DNA of 64,000 nucleotides from Tachypleus tridentatus (Eukaryota > Arthropoda > Merostomata > Xiphosura > Limulidae). A program made the translations under genes and the position numbers. Position 1 is the stretch's first letter, and each line of letters opens with the position of its first letter. A model generated the notes under the pieces. The model did not search any database, was not told the origin of the DNA, and worked only from the letters and a program-made list of their open reading frames with translations. Positions 49,367 to 60,666 of this stretch are shown here, in pieces. The stretch spans positions 67,509,558 through 67,573,557 of the forward strand of contig NC_134825.1 of assembly GCF_004210375.1 (NCBI RefSeq). The letters are read 5' to 3'.

Positions 49367-49577
49367 TTTTTTGTTTTGTTTTTTTTAATTTCGTGCAAAG
49401 CTGCACGAGGGCTATATGCGCTAGCCGTACCTAATTTAGCAGTCAATTCGTTGGATTGACCGTCACATTATAATGCCCCCACGGCTGAAAGGGCGAGCAT
49501 ATTTAGTATGATGGGGTTTGAATCAGCGACCATCAGATTATAAATCAAGTGCCTTGACCACTTCACCATGCTGGGTA
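49367..49577 (-). mobile_element. SINE with internal deletion, 15-base target duplication
   Basis: Tail, part of the centre and the tRNA head are present, but about 75 bases of the central block are missing between TTTAGCAGT and GGATTGACCG. TAATTTGTTATTGTT occurs at 49352-49366 and 49578-49592, a perfect 15-base duplication. It lies immediately outside the Gypsy 3' LTR. Confidence 0.92.
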
Positions 49578-49651
49578 TAATTTGTTATTGTTACGTGGAC
49601 TGGATTTCGCATTATTTTCACCAAGTTATTTAAAATAATTCGCCCGACGAA

Positions 49652-49790
49652 AGAGTGTGTTTTTTTTATAGTAAAGCAACATCGAGCTATCTGTTTTGTC
49701 CATCGAGAGGAATCGAATCCCTGATTTTAGCGTTGTAAATTCGAAGATTTCTCGCTGTCCCAGCGAGGGACCCAGACGAAAGAACACTTT
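49652..49790 (-). mobile_element. second tRNA-headed SINE family, short
   Basis: On the minus strand: GTCCCTCGCTGGGACAGCGAG (A-box region), AACGCTAAAATCAGGG, B box GATTCGATTCC, then a short tail with ACAGATAGCTCGATGTTGCT and TATAAAAAAAAC. It lacks the central block of the other family but shares the tail words CAGATAGC and GTTGCTTT. Antisense open frames over it are by-products. Confidence 0.8.
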
Positions 49791-50049
49791 TACAAGAATA
49801 ATAGCAGACTGCTTGGTCAAAATTGTGACGATTTGAACTGAAATAAGTTAGTGAAGTGTAATTTTTTATTTTTATTATTAAAAATTTATTTATTTTACAA
49901 TGCACTAAAATTAGCGTTAGGATTGTTTTAACACTATGTTATTTATTTATCTTAACATAATAATAGATGTAAACTCAAAAAAATGCTTAACATTGTAAGG
50001 AATAATTTCAAAACATATCTTATAACACCTGAATTAAATAATATTTATG

Positions 50050-50275
50050 TAGATGTCCTGGCGGTTAGGGTGCTTTACTTAAAATATGTGGATCGCGAAT
50101 TCGAATCTTCTTCATACCAAACATGTTCGCACTTCTAGCCATGTGGGCGTTATAATATGAAAATCAATCCAATTTATTCATTTGCAAAACAGTATCCCAA
50201 GAGTTAGCGGTGGATGGTGATGACTAGCAGCCCTCCCTCTAATCTTACACTGCTAAATCAGGAACGGCTAGTTTG
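50050..50275 (+). mobile_element. diverged tRNA-headed SINE
   Basis: Head CTGGCGGTTAGGGTGC with B box AATTCGAATC, centre GGGCGTTATAATATG, AAGAGTTAGCGGTGGATGG, TGATGACTAGCAGCC and CTAATCTTACACTGCTAAAT. The tail is eroded after ACGGCTAG. The most diverged copy, so probably among the oldest. Confidence 0.85.
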
Positions 50276-51074
50276 TGTACTCATAGTGGGTTGCAAGTTT
50301 AAGAACACCAGTAGGGATTATTCTTCTATTAAAATTAAAAGCATTATTTAATTATATTTATAAGAATATACAGGATTAATTGATTCCTGTCTAAGATCAT
50401 GACAATACATATCGTGTACGATGTACTGAATTTTGTGTAATTTATAATATTTACTAAATCCTAAACAGCATCTTAAACAGAATCATAGTGCGATATTTTC
50501 CATATATTATCACCATTTCTGTTCGTTTGATCCCCAAACGTACACGATCACCAAAAGGTGTCGTTCACGTGCTTGTTGGATGAAGCACATACTCACTTGA
50601 GAGATGTAGATACCGTTATTATGTCAGCTAGGACCTTTAGCTCTGTCCTAGTGAAGATAAATTATAGCTCCTCATGATTAAATAAACCTTGAAGATCTTT
50701 ATACTAGAGAGTATCACGAAGGAATGCTTAATACAGTAAACCTTTGGTTAAGTATAAACTCTACCGACAGATCTAAGTTATGTCAAACGCTACTTTGAAG
50801 ATTCAAACGATCTAACGGGGGGCAATTTTTCCATTCTCTCACTACATACACATAAATTTCCGTGTTTAGAAAGTTTTCGGCACTTTCATTGTTTTAACTC
50901 TTCATTTTAATGTTTCCTGCCTTATTTAGAATAACATTCTATAATTTCTCAATAACAAGCATAGTACTTTGCTTCTTATATTTTGCTAAAATAGGTGTTT
51001 GTAACTGATTCCACAGTTTACGTAATCTTTATCCAGCTTCAAAGGAAGTTTCCAGGAGAAAGATGATTATATTA
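50276..51074. other. intergenic, nothing recognised
   Basis: AT-rich DNA between a SINE and a LINE fragment. It could hold the upstream part of that LINE, but I could not recognise endonuclease motifs. Confidence 0.4.
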
Positions 51075-51600
51075 ATATTCCCTTCACAACGTGAGAACTT
51101 GTCTTCTCTCTCACACTCAGCTGGACACCACCAAAAACAGAAAGTCTGTAATTTATTCTATTCTATATCATTTGAATAATTTTTTATGTAACCCCATTTT
51201 GGCAATATTTAATGTTAGTTTGTCTCCTATCTCGAAAAATTCAGAAATCATTCCTATCTCTAAAGGAAAGGGTCAAACCACTGTAGACTCTCACTGCCCA
51301 GCCATTTTGCTTTCTTATGTTAATAAAACATTTTAACACACGATTAATGGATGCCTCTCAGTCTTTGAAATCCAATGTTTGTCTTTATATGATTGTCATG
51401 GGTTTCATAACGGTAGGAGTATAGTGTCTTGTCTTTTTAAGTTCCAGGATGTTATTTCTATCAACATTGTTTTATACATTGAAATTAATTTTGTTTTAAA
51501 TAGTGTTTGGGTCTTCCTCATAAACATTACTATTTGGAATACGTTGGTCAAACTTTGAGGTGGCTGAAGAGTTTCATCCACTACAGAACCTTTAATGTTA
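51075..51600 (+). pseudogene. LINE reverse-transcriptase fragment
   Basis: The frame 51091-51336, continuing past a stop, gives ILAIFNVSLSPISKNSEIIP, ISKGKGQTT, CPAILLSYVNKTF, then INGCLSVFE, CHGFHNGRSIVSCLFKFQDV. These match the N-terminal RT motifs of CR1/Jockey-group LINEs (IPI.K, YRPI.LL...K.FE, GFR.GRS) in the right order. The palm catalytic motif was not found. It is a different element from the LINE at 34-38 kb. Confidence 0.6.
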
Positions 51601-51699
51601 AAACAGGCTAATGCTCTCTCTCCTGCTGTTTCCCATATTAATGGTGCTGCGAATAGCTCGAAATTAAGCATGACTATTTTCATCATTATGCCTCTGATC

Positions 51700-51890
51700 C
51701 TAAAAGCTACACGAGAGCTATCTGCGCTAGCTATCTGTAATTTAGCAATGTAAGACTAGAGGGAAGGCAGCTAGTCATCACCACCCCACCGCCAGCTCTT
51801 AGGCTACTCTTTTAACAACGAATAGTGAGCTTGACCATAACGTTATAATACCCTAATGGCTGAAAGAGCGAGCATGTTTGGTGTGACTGA
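51700..51890 (-). mobile_element. SINE fragment lacking tRNA head
   Basis: Tail (AAGCTACACGAGAGCTATCT) and full central block (GTAAGACTAGAGGGAAGGCA, CACCGCCAGCTCTTAGGCTA, CGAATAGTGAGCTTGACC) up to GCGAGCATGTTTGGTGTGAC, where the tRNA head would begin on the minus strand. 5'-truncated in its own orientation. Confidence 0.85.
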
Positions 51891-52742
51891 TAAATACTAA
51901 TAATCCATAAAATAAACGCAAACCAAATCAAGGCCAAAGCAAAACTAATACAGAATAGAAGCGAAGTTGCAACGTCATGGGATTGATTTCCAGCCAACAC
52001 TTGATTCTGTCAAAATAGAAACACTGTACATAATATTTTAAATCCTCAGAAACAACTTGGTATAAAATTATTTTTATAGTAATTTTTATAATCATGATGA
52101 AATCATTAAACACCTTATTTTCTGAACCTTTTAACAAAAATAATTAAAATTAAAAAGAAGATTTATTTCAAATAATATATGTAAGTCATTAAGTTATCTG
52201 AAAAAGGAAAGATAGTGGAAATAGCAACCGAACTGCATAATTTACCCGGACCTTCCTGACTGAAGTTTTATAGAACGCTGACTTCTGTATTACAGTGGTC
52301 AGCGATTTTAAGTGAAACATTGTTCTGGTATAATCGTTATCACTTGAATATGTCTGTAATTCAAACCTTATATTTTGGTAATAAACACAACGTTTTTGTA
52401 TCAGACTATAGTGTTTTTAGTTGATTAAATCATCACTAACTGCAGAAAAAAAATATTTAAGTATATTTCTTTATTACACTTATTACATATATTTTCAAGT
52501 AGCGGCCTTTACTTTGGTTAATTCAGTTACTCAAATAACTGGGAAATACTCAGGTGTACAATGAAAATATTAGTGTTTGAGGTATACAGACTATGGAAAT
52601 TTTACAGAAAAATATTTGCAAGTGAGAATATCCCCCTTGCTCTTTCTCTCTTTATATATACACACTTGTAGTGTGCGACAAAAAGTTTTTTTAACTTTAT
52701 TTTACTCCAAAAAGAAATTAGATGTAGGACTAAAGACAGTAT
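51891..52742. other. intergenic upstream of YBX1, nothing recognised
   Basis: AT-rich DNA without a supported frame or element. Confidence 0.4.
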
Positions 52743-53022
52743 AAACACTAAATGAAAAAATAATAAGTAATTGTATCAAGCTGTAATAATCAAGGAGTTT
52801 TACCGTTTCGACATTTATTTCTAAATAGTAGTAGAAACACTAAATAAATAAAATTGATAATTGTGTATATGTAATAACCAATTAGTTTTTTGGCATTTCG
52901 ACGAGTAGCGTGAAGTGAAGTTAAACCAAAGCGCATAGCGGAGAAGAGGAATAACATCGGAGAGAGAGGACGGAATTTTGGAGAGTTTAAACTCTGGAAG
53001 AGATACTTTCACCATCCAAAAT
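52743..53022 (+). promoter_or_regulatory. YBX1 proximal promoter and 5'UTR with degenerate duplication
   Basis: Bases 52743-52818 and 52831-52905 are related copies, sharing AAACACTAAAT, TAATTGT, GTAATAA-CAA, AGTTTT and TTTCGAC. The downstream copy carries a CCAAT box (AACCAATTAG). From about 52900 to the ATG at 53023 the DNA turns GC-richer and purine-rich (GCGGAGAAGAGG, GGAGAGAGAGGACGG), as expected for a transcribed leader. The exact start site is not visible. Confidence 0.45.
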
Positions 53023-56000
53023 ATGACAGAACCCGAAAGTCAAACAGAGGAAAAACCAGAATCTGGAAAAAACAAGAAAGTTCTTGGTAATTGTATAAAA
53101 TATATTATAAAGTATAAACGTTTAATGAAAATGTTTGGTTATACATTAATCTGTAAAGTCCCATGAATGTAAGCCAGTCGACGCGTTTAGTCGTTTTCAG
53201 TCCTATTTTTAGAGAAGCACGTTATCATTGATTTAGTCATAATTTTAGGCTTAGCTAAATGCGTTAACCAACCCTAACTGTGACCTAACAAAAAACGCCG
53301 TAATTTATTTTTGTTTGTTTTTGATCACAATCTCCATCTACTTTTTCGTTTTCTACATATAATGTTAAGCATGGCACAAAGTCTTGTTTATTTCATTACG
53401 AACCTGGATATATTTTATTACAGAATTACAACGAAATTAGTATTATTATTACCGAAGTATCAAAATTACCCTACTACTGTTACAAGTGTTAGCACTGTAT
53501 CATTGTAATACTCATAGTTTGTAGTATGAATATGAAGTACTATTAAGTTGGAGGTAATAATACTGCTATTTTTATCAGGCAGTGGCTATTAGTTTTTGTG
53601 TTGGGCTATTGTTATTTGTGTAATCTGTAAAATCTCTTTAATACATTTCATTTGTTTTAGCAAGATTTGTTTTGTCTATTTTCTCTACTCTAACTACTTG
53701 AGGTCTGGCAATTTAACTGACCTTGTAACTACCATAAAAAATGAACAAATAAATAAAAGTTACACTTTTTTGTTCTAAGATGATACCAGTTTATAAATAT
53801 AAAGTGAAAATACAAATGTTTAGATTAAATATTGTAAGTCTCATAATGTTTTATATATTTTATTTTCATTATTTTGACCTTCCACTTTTGCCTGGCTAAC
53901 ATTTCATAACTTGCATGGAGGCAGCTCCTATGCATTCATTAATAAAACACTGTAATATAAAACTGACCTTTTAGTCTTTACAAAGTGACCTTGTCTTGGC
54001 TATATTTTAGTGGGCTAGTAGTATTTTGCAGTATACATTGACATTTCGGTTATTATACATTTGTATGTACATAATTATTACTTAGAAATGTTATTAAACT
54101 TATTTTCCCTAAAATATAGAACAGTAAATAAAAAGTAAACAATTATCTCTTCTAGCTATGACCTCTGACCTTGGTTATTGTTTGATGTAGGTTGCTTAGC
54201 CTTTTAGAATTTTGCATGTGGAAGATATAAAAAGAAATATATTTTTTAAATATTACATACAGTTGAATAACAAAAAAATCTTTAATTACTATACTGATAC
54301 TATAGAATTCCACTATAATTTATTGAGCTTCATAACTAAGCTGTATTTATATCTAAAAAAATAAGAAATTTTGAGCAATCTAATGACACAACCTACCTCC
54401 TTGAAATCTTGGTTCAAAAGAACAAGGGGGGGCTTAGCAGATTGTGTCAAGTCATGATATGAATGTTAGAACAAAAGCTACACCATTGGCTCATCTTCAT
54501 TTTTACTTTTAGCCAAAGTCTAGGAGGTCTAATTTAGTTGATATTAGTCTAGTCTGGAGGTTTACTTTTTTAAAGCTCAGGATCCAGTGATAAACATTGA
54601 TGAACATTTGTGACCCAGTAAATAGCATTAGGGCAAAAAAGATTTGGCTTGCTAAATATTTTAAAAAGTAAACTATTTTTAAATATTGTTTGTGACCCTT
54701 TTACTCATTCTGGTGAGCTATAGGTTGAGAAAAGCTGGTCTGTTTGACAAAAATAGTCAAACATTTCAGTCATGTCTTAATTTTTTTGTATATTATTTAA
54801 AGGTAGTCCAACTAGTGGTATCATTTCAACAAGAAAAACCTTGATCAAAACTAATTGAATTATAAAGTTCTGTTGCAAATACATTTCCCTTATCAACTTC
54901 CTGCAATTTAATTTATATATAGTATTTGCTTATTTTGCCTTACTTTGTGTACTTAATTTATATATAGTAATTGCTTATTTTGCCTTACTTTGTGTTAGTA
55001 TTTTCAGTTATTCTCCCAAATTATGATACAACTTTACTAGGAGTAAAAGTAAAAATATGTCACACAGTGGTGATTCCAGAATTACAATGTATGCTAATTT
55101 ATGAGTATACAGCAAGATAAGTAATATATTTTAGCATAAACTGGAATATATTTTTTTAAATCCTTGAGTCAGTTAACTAACTAAATTATATAAAAAAATT
55201 AAGGACTAGTAGATTAATCAAGTGTTAGTCTGTTTTAAAGAGAATTGTAATATGGTTTACCTGCAAATTTAGAAAACTAGAAATATTAAGAAACATTAGA
55301 AATGATAACCAATACAAAACTGTTAAGCAGTTGTAAAAAAAATACTTAAGTGAACTAAGGATTGGAAACTGAATCCTGTACAGCAAATATTCTTATGTTG
55401 TACAAAAGTAAACAACACATTTTGTTTATAAACATTGTAATGAATATACAAGAAATCTTAATGGTAAAATCATTAATTACTCGTACCTTTTTTATTTAAA
55501 AACAAAGGAATAAGTTAACATTTTAGGTGTATTAATGCATACAAAGATTTTTGTGAATTTACTTTTATTATTAGTATAGATAAAAATCACAGACAGAGAA
55601 GTGCACATGTGCATGTATATATGACTCCCATAGCTCCAAGATAAAACAACAACAACAACAACAAACTAGCAACCTTAAATTTAGCACTGACACCCATCCT
55701 AAGTGGACCCTGAGGGTTTGCATCTGGGTGTTATTACTTATCCACATGTATGCATGTGCATCTTTTTACTAAAGACAATTAGTAAAAAACCATATAGAAA
55801 AGACGTGGTTCCTTATATTACAAATCGAAATCACAGACAGACGTGTGTTTGTGTATGTGTTATTGCCATAGCTAAAAGAGGAAATAACCTAGAAACCTGA
55901 AATTTTGCACTTATATTAAGTGGAATCTGAGGGGTTGCATCTGGATATTGTTATTTATTCGTGCGCATGCATGCACGTGTACATCTTTTTAATGAGGTAA

Positions 56001-59000
56001 GCTAACAAAAAATCACATAGAAAGGAAGTGGTTCCTTGTATAGTAATTTCTAATTTATAAAAAAAATCAATGTATTTTCATAATAATTCTAACTAGCTTT
56101 CACATCATTTCTTGGCAATAAAAGAATAATGTTGTTCAGATGACATAAGTGGAAAGTATGAAATGAAATGTATAAAGTACAAAGTTAAAAGAAAAAATAT
56201 TTATTTCTTCTAATTTAGAGGCTTCATTAATTACAAAGTTTATTTTTGATTGTTTTAAGTTTAAAATCAGAGGACAAGCCAAGGAAAGGTTACCTGTATA
56301 AACAGGCCATGTCCTGTAAAGGAGAAACAGGAATATATAAGGTATACTTTTGTGTTAAAATGGGTTCAGAATACACACACTGATCATCATCTGAAATAAA
56401 TTGATAACTCGAGAAGCTAGGTACTTTCAGTAGTATTTAATAAATATGATGTTAAGCTTAATATGCGATATATTTAAAAAAACTTATCACTATTATGCAG
56501 TTTGATATTACCAAATTTAAGTATCAAATTTCATTTAGTCCTGCTGTTGTGGCCCATGGGATTTTGGAATAATGTAGTATGTTTCCCAAAAATGTGATCC
56601 TCTGTATATAATGTATAAACTGAAAACATAATCAAGGTATGTGTGTGTGTGTGTGTAATAATAATAAAAGGTGGGTCTGTGTGTTTGTGACCACAATATA
56701 TCGAAGACAAAAGAACCCAGATATCAGAAATTTTGCACACATACTAAGTGGACCTTGAGGGTTTGCACCTGGATGTTATTACTTATCTATATGTATGCTC
56801 TTCTTTTCAATGAGGCAAGCTAGCAACAACAAAAAAAAACTACATAGAAAAATTTTTATTTCTGTAAACTAAAGATGTTAATGTATTTGACTGTCCTTCT
56901 ATGCTAAGAATACACACATTGACCTAGTGATCTAGAATATATCAACCTTAATAACCCAAGCAAAGCCAGGTACTTTTGCTAGTAATTGTATATTTAGAGA
57001 GCTAGAACAATCAAAAGTGACATTTAAGTCTCTTCTGATTATTTTAAAAACTGAAGTATTTATTGTTTTTAGCAACTCGGGTTTCTGGAACTGTGAAATG
57101 GTTTAATGTGAAAAATGGATATGGTTTTATCAACAGGTCAGTACAGAAAGTATTATTGAAATATTGATTCTACACATTTTTGTACTGTATAATATACTCT
57201 GGAATTAATAACCATAAATGTACTTAAATAACATAAAAAGAAGTGCTTTTAATTCAAGGATGTAGAATTGCATTTGAAATTTTCTGTATAATTCTTTTAA
57301 ACATATATTAATCATTCCTTTTTTTACTTTGTCTCAGTTATCTATAACTAATATAGAGGTTTTAAGGTTATGGAACACAATTTTTTAGAATATTTTCATG
57401 TGAGAACAAATATTTTTACAAAAATTTGTAGGGATGAAATGAATATGAAATATTATTTTAAAGTAAGAACAGAATAGTACATATACATTAACAGGATAGT
57501 AAATTATTGGAATTTTACAGATTGGATACCAGTGAAGACATCTTTGTTCATCAGGTGGGTCAGGTTTAAGCTATTAACTTTTTCTTAAAGATTGTTTTGG
57601 TGGATTTATAATTTGATTGTATATGTACATATGATATATTAAACCTCCATATTTCTCTGTATATCCACTCATTCATATCACTGTATAATTAGTATTAGTT
57701 TAAGTCTCTGTGTGTGTGAATGATATGAAATATTTTGGCTTTATTAGGTAAAGATTACGCATGTGTGGAAAGTAGAGATCTCCTTGTATTAGTGAAATAT
57801 ATATAAATGTCAGTATGCTGTATGTGTTATTTTTGAAACATTTGTAGGCAACCAAGTTGTTTACAGGAAGTATTGAATGTTATCTTTTCTGATACCACAG
57901 TGTGATAAAAAGAATATATAAGTAGAAGATGAACATCTGTTGGGATCCATATTGTGAATGCAGATGTCTGAAACAGATGCATATAATTCATTCTGTTTAA
58001 AATAATTATAATAAATTGGAAAAAGCATTTAGAGCCCAAAACACAAAAATACATGCATAAATACATCTGATTAACAGGTATTGTGATGCATTTAACTAGT
58101 TACAGTTGAGAGAACTGGGGGTATAAGTTCATTTTGCTTGAAGGTATGGCTTCTTTTATAGATGATTTAGCCAGTCTTTATGATGAACAAAATAAGTTTA
58201 AATTGGCAGCAAGTGCCTATTTCCAAGTGATTTTTGAGGAGAAAGTCTTCGAGGACTAATCCATAAAAGTAGCTCAGATGGAGATGACTTGTGTCTGTAG
58301 ACATAGTTGGTATAAAGATTTAATGATTTGAGTGTATATAGGTAAGTGAGAAAAGCGTGTTTGTGCAGGTCATGAAAATGATGGAAAGTCATGGAGTTTT
58401 GTAAACGTGTATTTCAGTACTGGAAAAATTCTGTTTTTTTTTACATTGTTTTGTAGAAGTCTTTGAAAGTCTAACCCCATTGCTCCCACATTCCCTGTTT
58501 TTATTGATGACAAATTATTCCATTATTTTTATTTTAAATGCAGATAAGTTAAAGGTATAATGTATTAAACTTTGATGCACGAGATTAACTTCAGGGGTGC
58601 ATCTGACTTCTAAAACTGAAATACAAGAAAATACTTCATACTCTGAAGTTAGAGTTGTGTTAAAAAAACACTAATGTTTTCCCTTGTAGTACACTGAAAT
58701 TGGTCTACAGTTAAATTTTGTGATTTATTTTGCACGTATGAAATTAAATAAAACTTTTTAATTGATTTTTTAAGGTATGAAATAATGACTACAAGTTTAT
58801 TTTTATAATTTATTTAATTCAGTATCACACTTTTCTTCTCAAAGCATAATGCACCCATTTGAATGTCACAGAGTCACAAATAGAATGTAGTTAACTTTGA
58901 TGCCCTGGATTAATTTTAGAGGTTTTAACACTTTTGCAATTTCAGTTTAAGAAGTTAAACTTCAGAATAAAGATTCTGATGATTCATTATCGTTGTTAAG

Positions 59001-59526
59001 TATAGAATTATTTACTGTATTTTTGTTGGCCTTTTTATGTTTTATGCATAATTTTGGTGTATTTCACATCTTTTCCTTATTTTCTTTGAGCAATGTCTGA
59101 ATTTGTATAAAACTACAGTGGAAAAGCATTTCATTTATGGTATATATACATATTATATAGTGTAGTTCTGTTATAGAAAAACAGATAAAATACATATAAT
59201 CTGGCTTATTCATGATTGGCTGCTCTAAAGTTATTTATTAATTCCTATGCTGGAAAACTTCCTGCAGTTAATGTGTAATATTTCCTTTTTATAAAATCAC
59301 TGTTAATCTGTTTTGGTGGCTTATATATGTTGTACTAATTGAATGAGTGTCATTTGTTATTAGACTTGTTTGATAAACAGTTGCTTTTAATCAAGTTGAG
59401 TGATTCTGATTTGTAGTTTTTACATTGGTCTCTTAGACTGCAATTGCAAAGAACAATCCCAAAAAGTTGGTAAGAAGTGTGGGTGATGGAGAAACAGTTG
59501 AGTTTGATGTTGTTGTTGGGGAAAAG
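53023..59526 (+). CDS. YBX1: Y-box cold-shock-domain protein, first four coding exons
   Basis: Y-box proteins coat mRNA, control its translation and stability, and bind single-stranded or CCAAT-type DNA. Coding exons are 53023-53086, 57073-57136, 57521-57554 and 59437-59526, with GT/AG borders and split codons that join in frame. The start is [20 protein letters not shown]. The cold-shock domain follows: [19 protein letters not shown] with RNP1 (NGYGFI), then EDIFVHQ (RNP2), [20 protein letters not shown] and EFDVVVGEK. It ends at a GTAAGT donor; the basic/arginine-rich C-terminal half must lie past base 64000. The upstream in-frame TTG at 52978 is not a plausible start. Vertebrate paralogues and Drosophila yps are equally close, so the symbol names the family. 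Confidence 0.93.
53870..54470 (+). repeat. interspersed repeat A, copy 1
   Basis: It contains GCCTGGCTAACATTTCATAA, GTAATATAAAACTGACCTTT, GAATTCCACTATAATTTATT and CTTGAAATCTTGGTTCAAAA. The same order of words recurs, diverged, at 60667-61060 (+) and 62340-62840 (-). It lies in YBX1 intron 1. Class unknown; no coding capacity. Confidence 0.7.
54909..54998 (+). repeat. 45-base tandem duplication
   Basis: TAATTTATATATAGT-TTGCTTATTTTGCCTTACTTTGTG occurs at 54909 and again at 54954 with one visible difference. YBX1 intron 1. Confidence 0.9.
55578..56042 (+). repeat. interspersed repeat B, two tandem copies
   Basis: Two units, about 55578-55818 and 55820-56042, share in order: ATCACAGACAGA, CATAGCT, AAC-TAGAAACC/AGCAACC, TTAGCACT or TTTTGCACTTATA, AAGTGGA--CTGAGGG, TTGCATCTGG, TGTTATTACTTAT, ATGCATG, ACATCTTTTTA and a closing CATAGAAA-GA-GTGGTTCCTT. 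The unit includes an (AAC)n run in the first copy. No coding frame. Family not identified. Confidence 0.8.
56640..56850 (+). repeat. interspersed repeat B, third copy with TG microsatellite
   Basis: It starts with a (GT)n run at 56641-56656, then GGTGGGTCTGTGTGTTTGTG and the repeat-B words AGAAATTTTGCACACATACT, AAGTGGACCTTGAGGGTTTG, CACCTGGATGTTATTACTTA and AATGAGGCAAGCTAGCAAC. Same orientation as the tandem pair 600 bases upstream. Confidence 0.8.
57555..59436. other. YBX1 intron 3, one coding-like short frame
   Basis: AT-rich intron. The only item of note is a 37-codon ATG frame at 58146-58259 with TPR-like composition (see findings). Related phrases at about 58570 and 58890 (AACTTTGATGC, GATTAA) suggest a weak local duplication. 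Confidence 0.4.
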
Positions 59527-60059
59527 GTAAGTTACTTTGTTAATAAATTATTTTTATGCAATTAAAATTTATTTAGATTTCTTCACATTGTAATTTCAAC
59601 ATTGTTTTTTAACTTTTTGGCTTTGGGGCTAGGTGTATTGCATTTATTACATAATCACCAGTGTAACCATGAGAATAATTATACTATAACTTTTGATAAG
59701 GTATATGTATCTTCATGAAATTTAACAGATTATCAGTTTTATAAAACTTTTGTACATAAGATATTGGTTTTCTTAATTAAGCATTAAGATGTTTTTAATT
59801 AAAGATTTGTTTGTGAATACTTTGTTTAGAATGTTGACTATCTAGCATGCAAAGTAATTTTGATTTTAAGATTAAATATATTTTCTTTATCATAAAACTG
59901 TCAAGTTACATTTCTGTAATCTCTATAACCTCTTAACTATTTCAATAGAGGCTCAGTGTATATGAGTGTCTATGTCTTCTTTGTACTCATTTAAAGTCTT
60001 TTTAGATTTAATACTTTTAACTTTAAACATGGTGTATATATCTTCAAAACATTTAGCAG

Positions 60060-60662
60060 TCCTTCAGTTAATATCATAAGTTGATGGTTGATAAAAGCGT
60101 TTTCAGAAGGCTGGCTGGAATGTTATTCCAAGTGGTGAAGATGTCTTCATGAAGATCATGCACTGTTTGGAATTGACGTCCATTTCTATAGACTTCCCTT
60201 GCCATACACCCCCAAACATTTTCAGTGGGGTTCAGTTCGGGCAAGCATGCTGGATGATCCAAAAAATCACGTTATTTGCCATGAAAAAGTCCTTTTTCCT
60301 GCAGACATTGTGGATTGCAGCATTGTCAAACTGTCAACATTTTAGCCTTTGCCATGTTTTTACCCAATGTAACACAGAAGATGTCAGTGGGAGTTGTTGA
60401 CAACGCTAATGCTTGAACACAAATGACTAAATTTCGTTACGTGTTTACTGATTAACGTTTCGTTTCAGTATGGTCTTAGTATTTAGGCTAATTTCATAGT
60501 GTTTACATTATCCCTATTAAATGCTAAAAAAGTTTATTTTTATTTTCCCTTTTCTTATTTTCATCTTTCGAAGCTCTACTCAAATAACTGGTTGAGTCTA
60601 ACAATGCAAAATGCATATTTTTTCTTCATGTTCATTGGCCTTAAGATTTTGGCCAGCAGTGT
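60060..60662 (-). mobile_element. Tc1-type DNA transposon relic
   Basis: Minus-strand transposase C-terminus: FDNAAIHN, then after a one-base frame break LDHPACLPELNPTENVWG, ending ASLLKTLL near 60085. The spacing from the Asp to the Glu of PTEN is 34 residues, the DD34E arrangement of Tc1 elements. At 60637-60660 the plus strand reads TTAAGATTTTGGCCAGCAGT G, a Tc1-style terminal inverted repeat next to TA. Most of the transposase N-terminus is deleted and the other terminus was not found. It sits in YBX1 intron 4. Confidence 0.8.
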
Positions 60663-60666
60663 ATAT

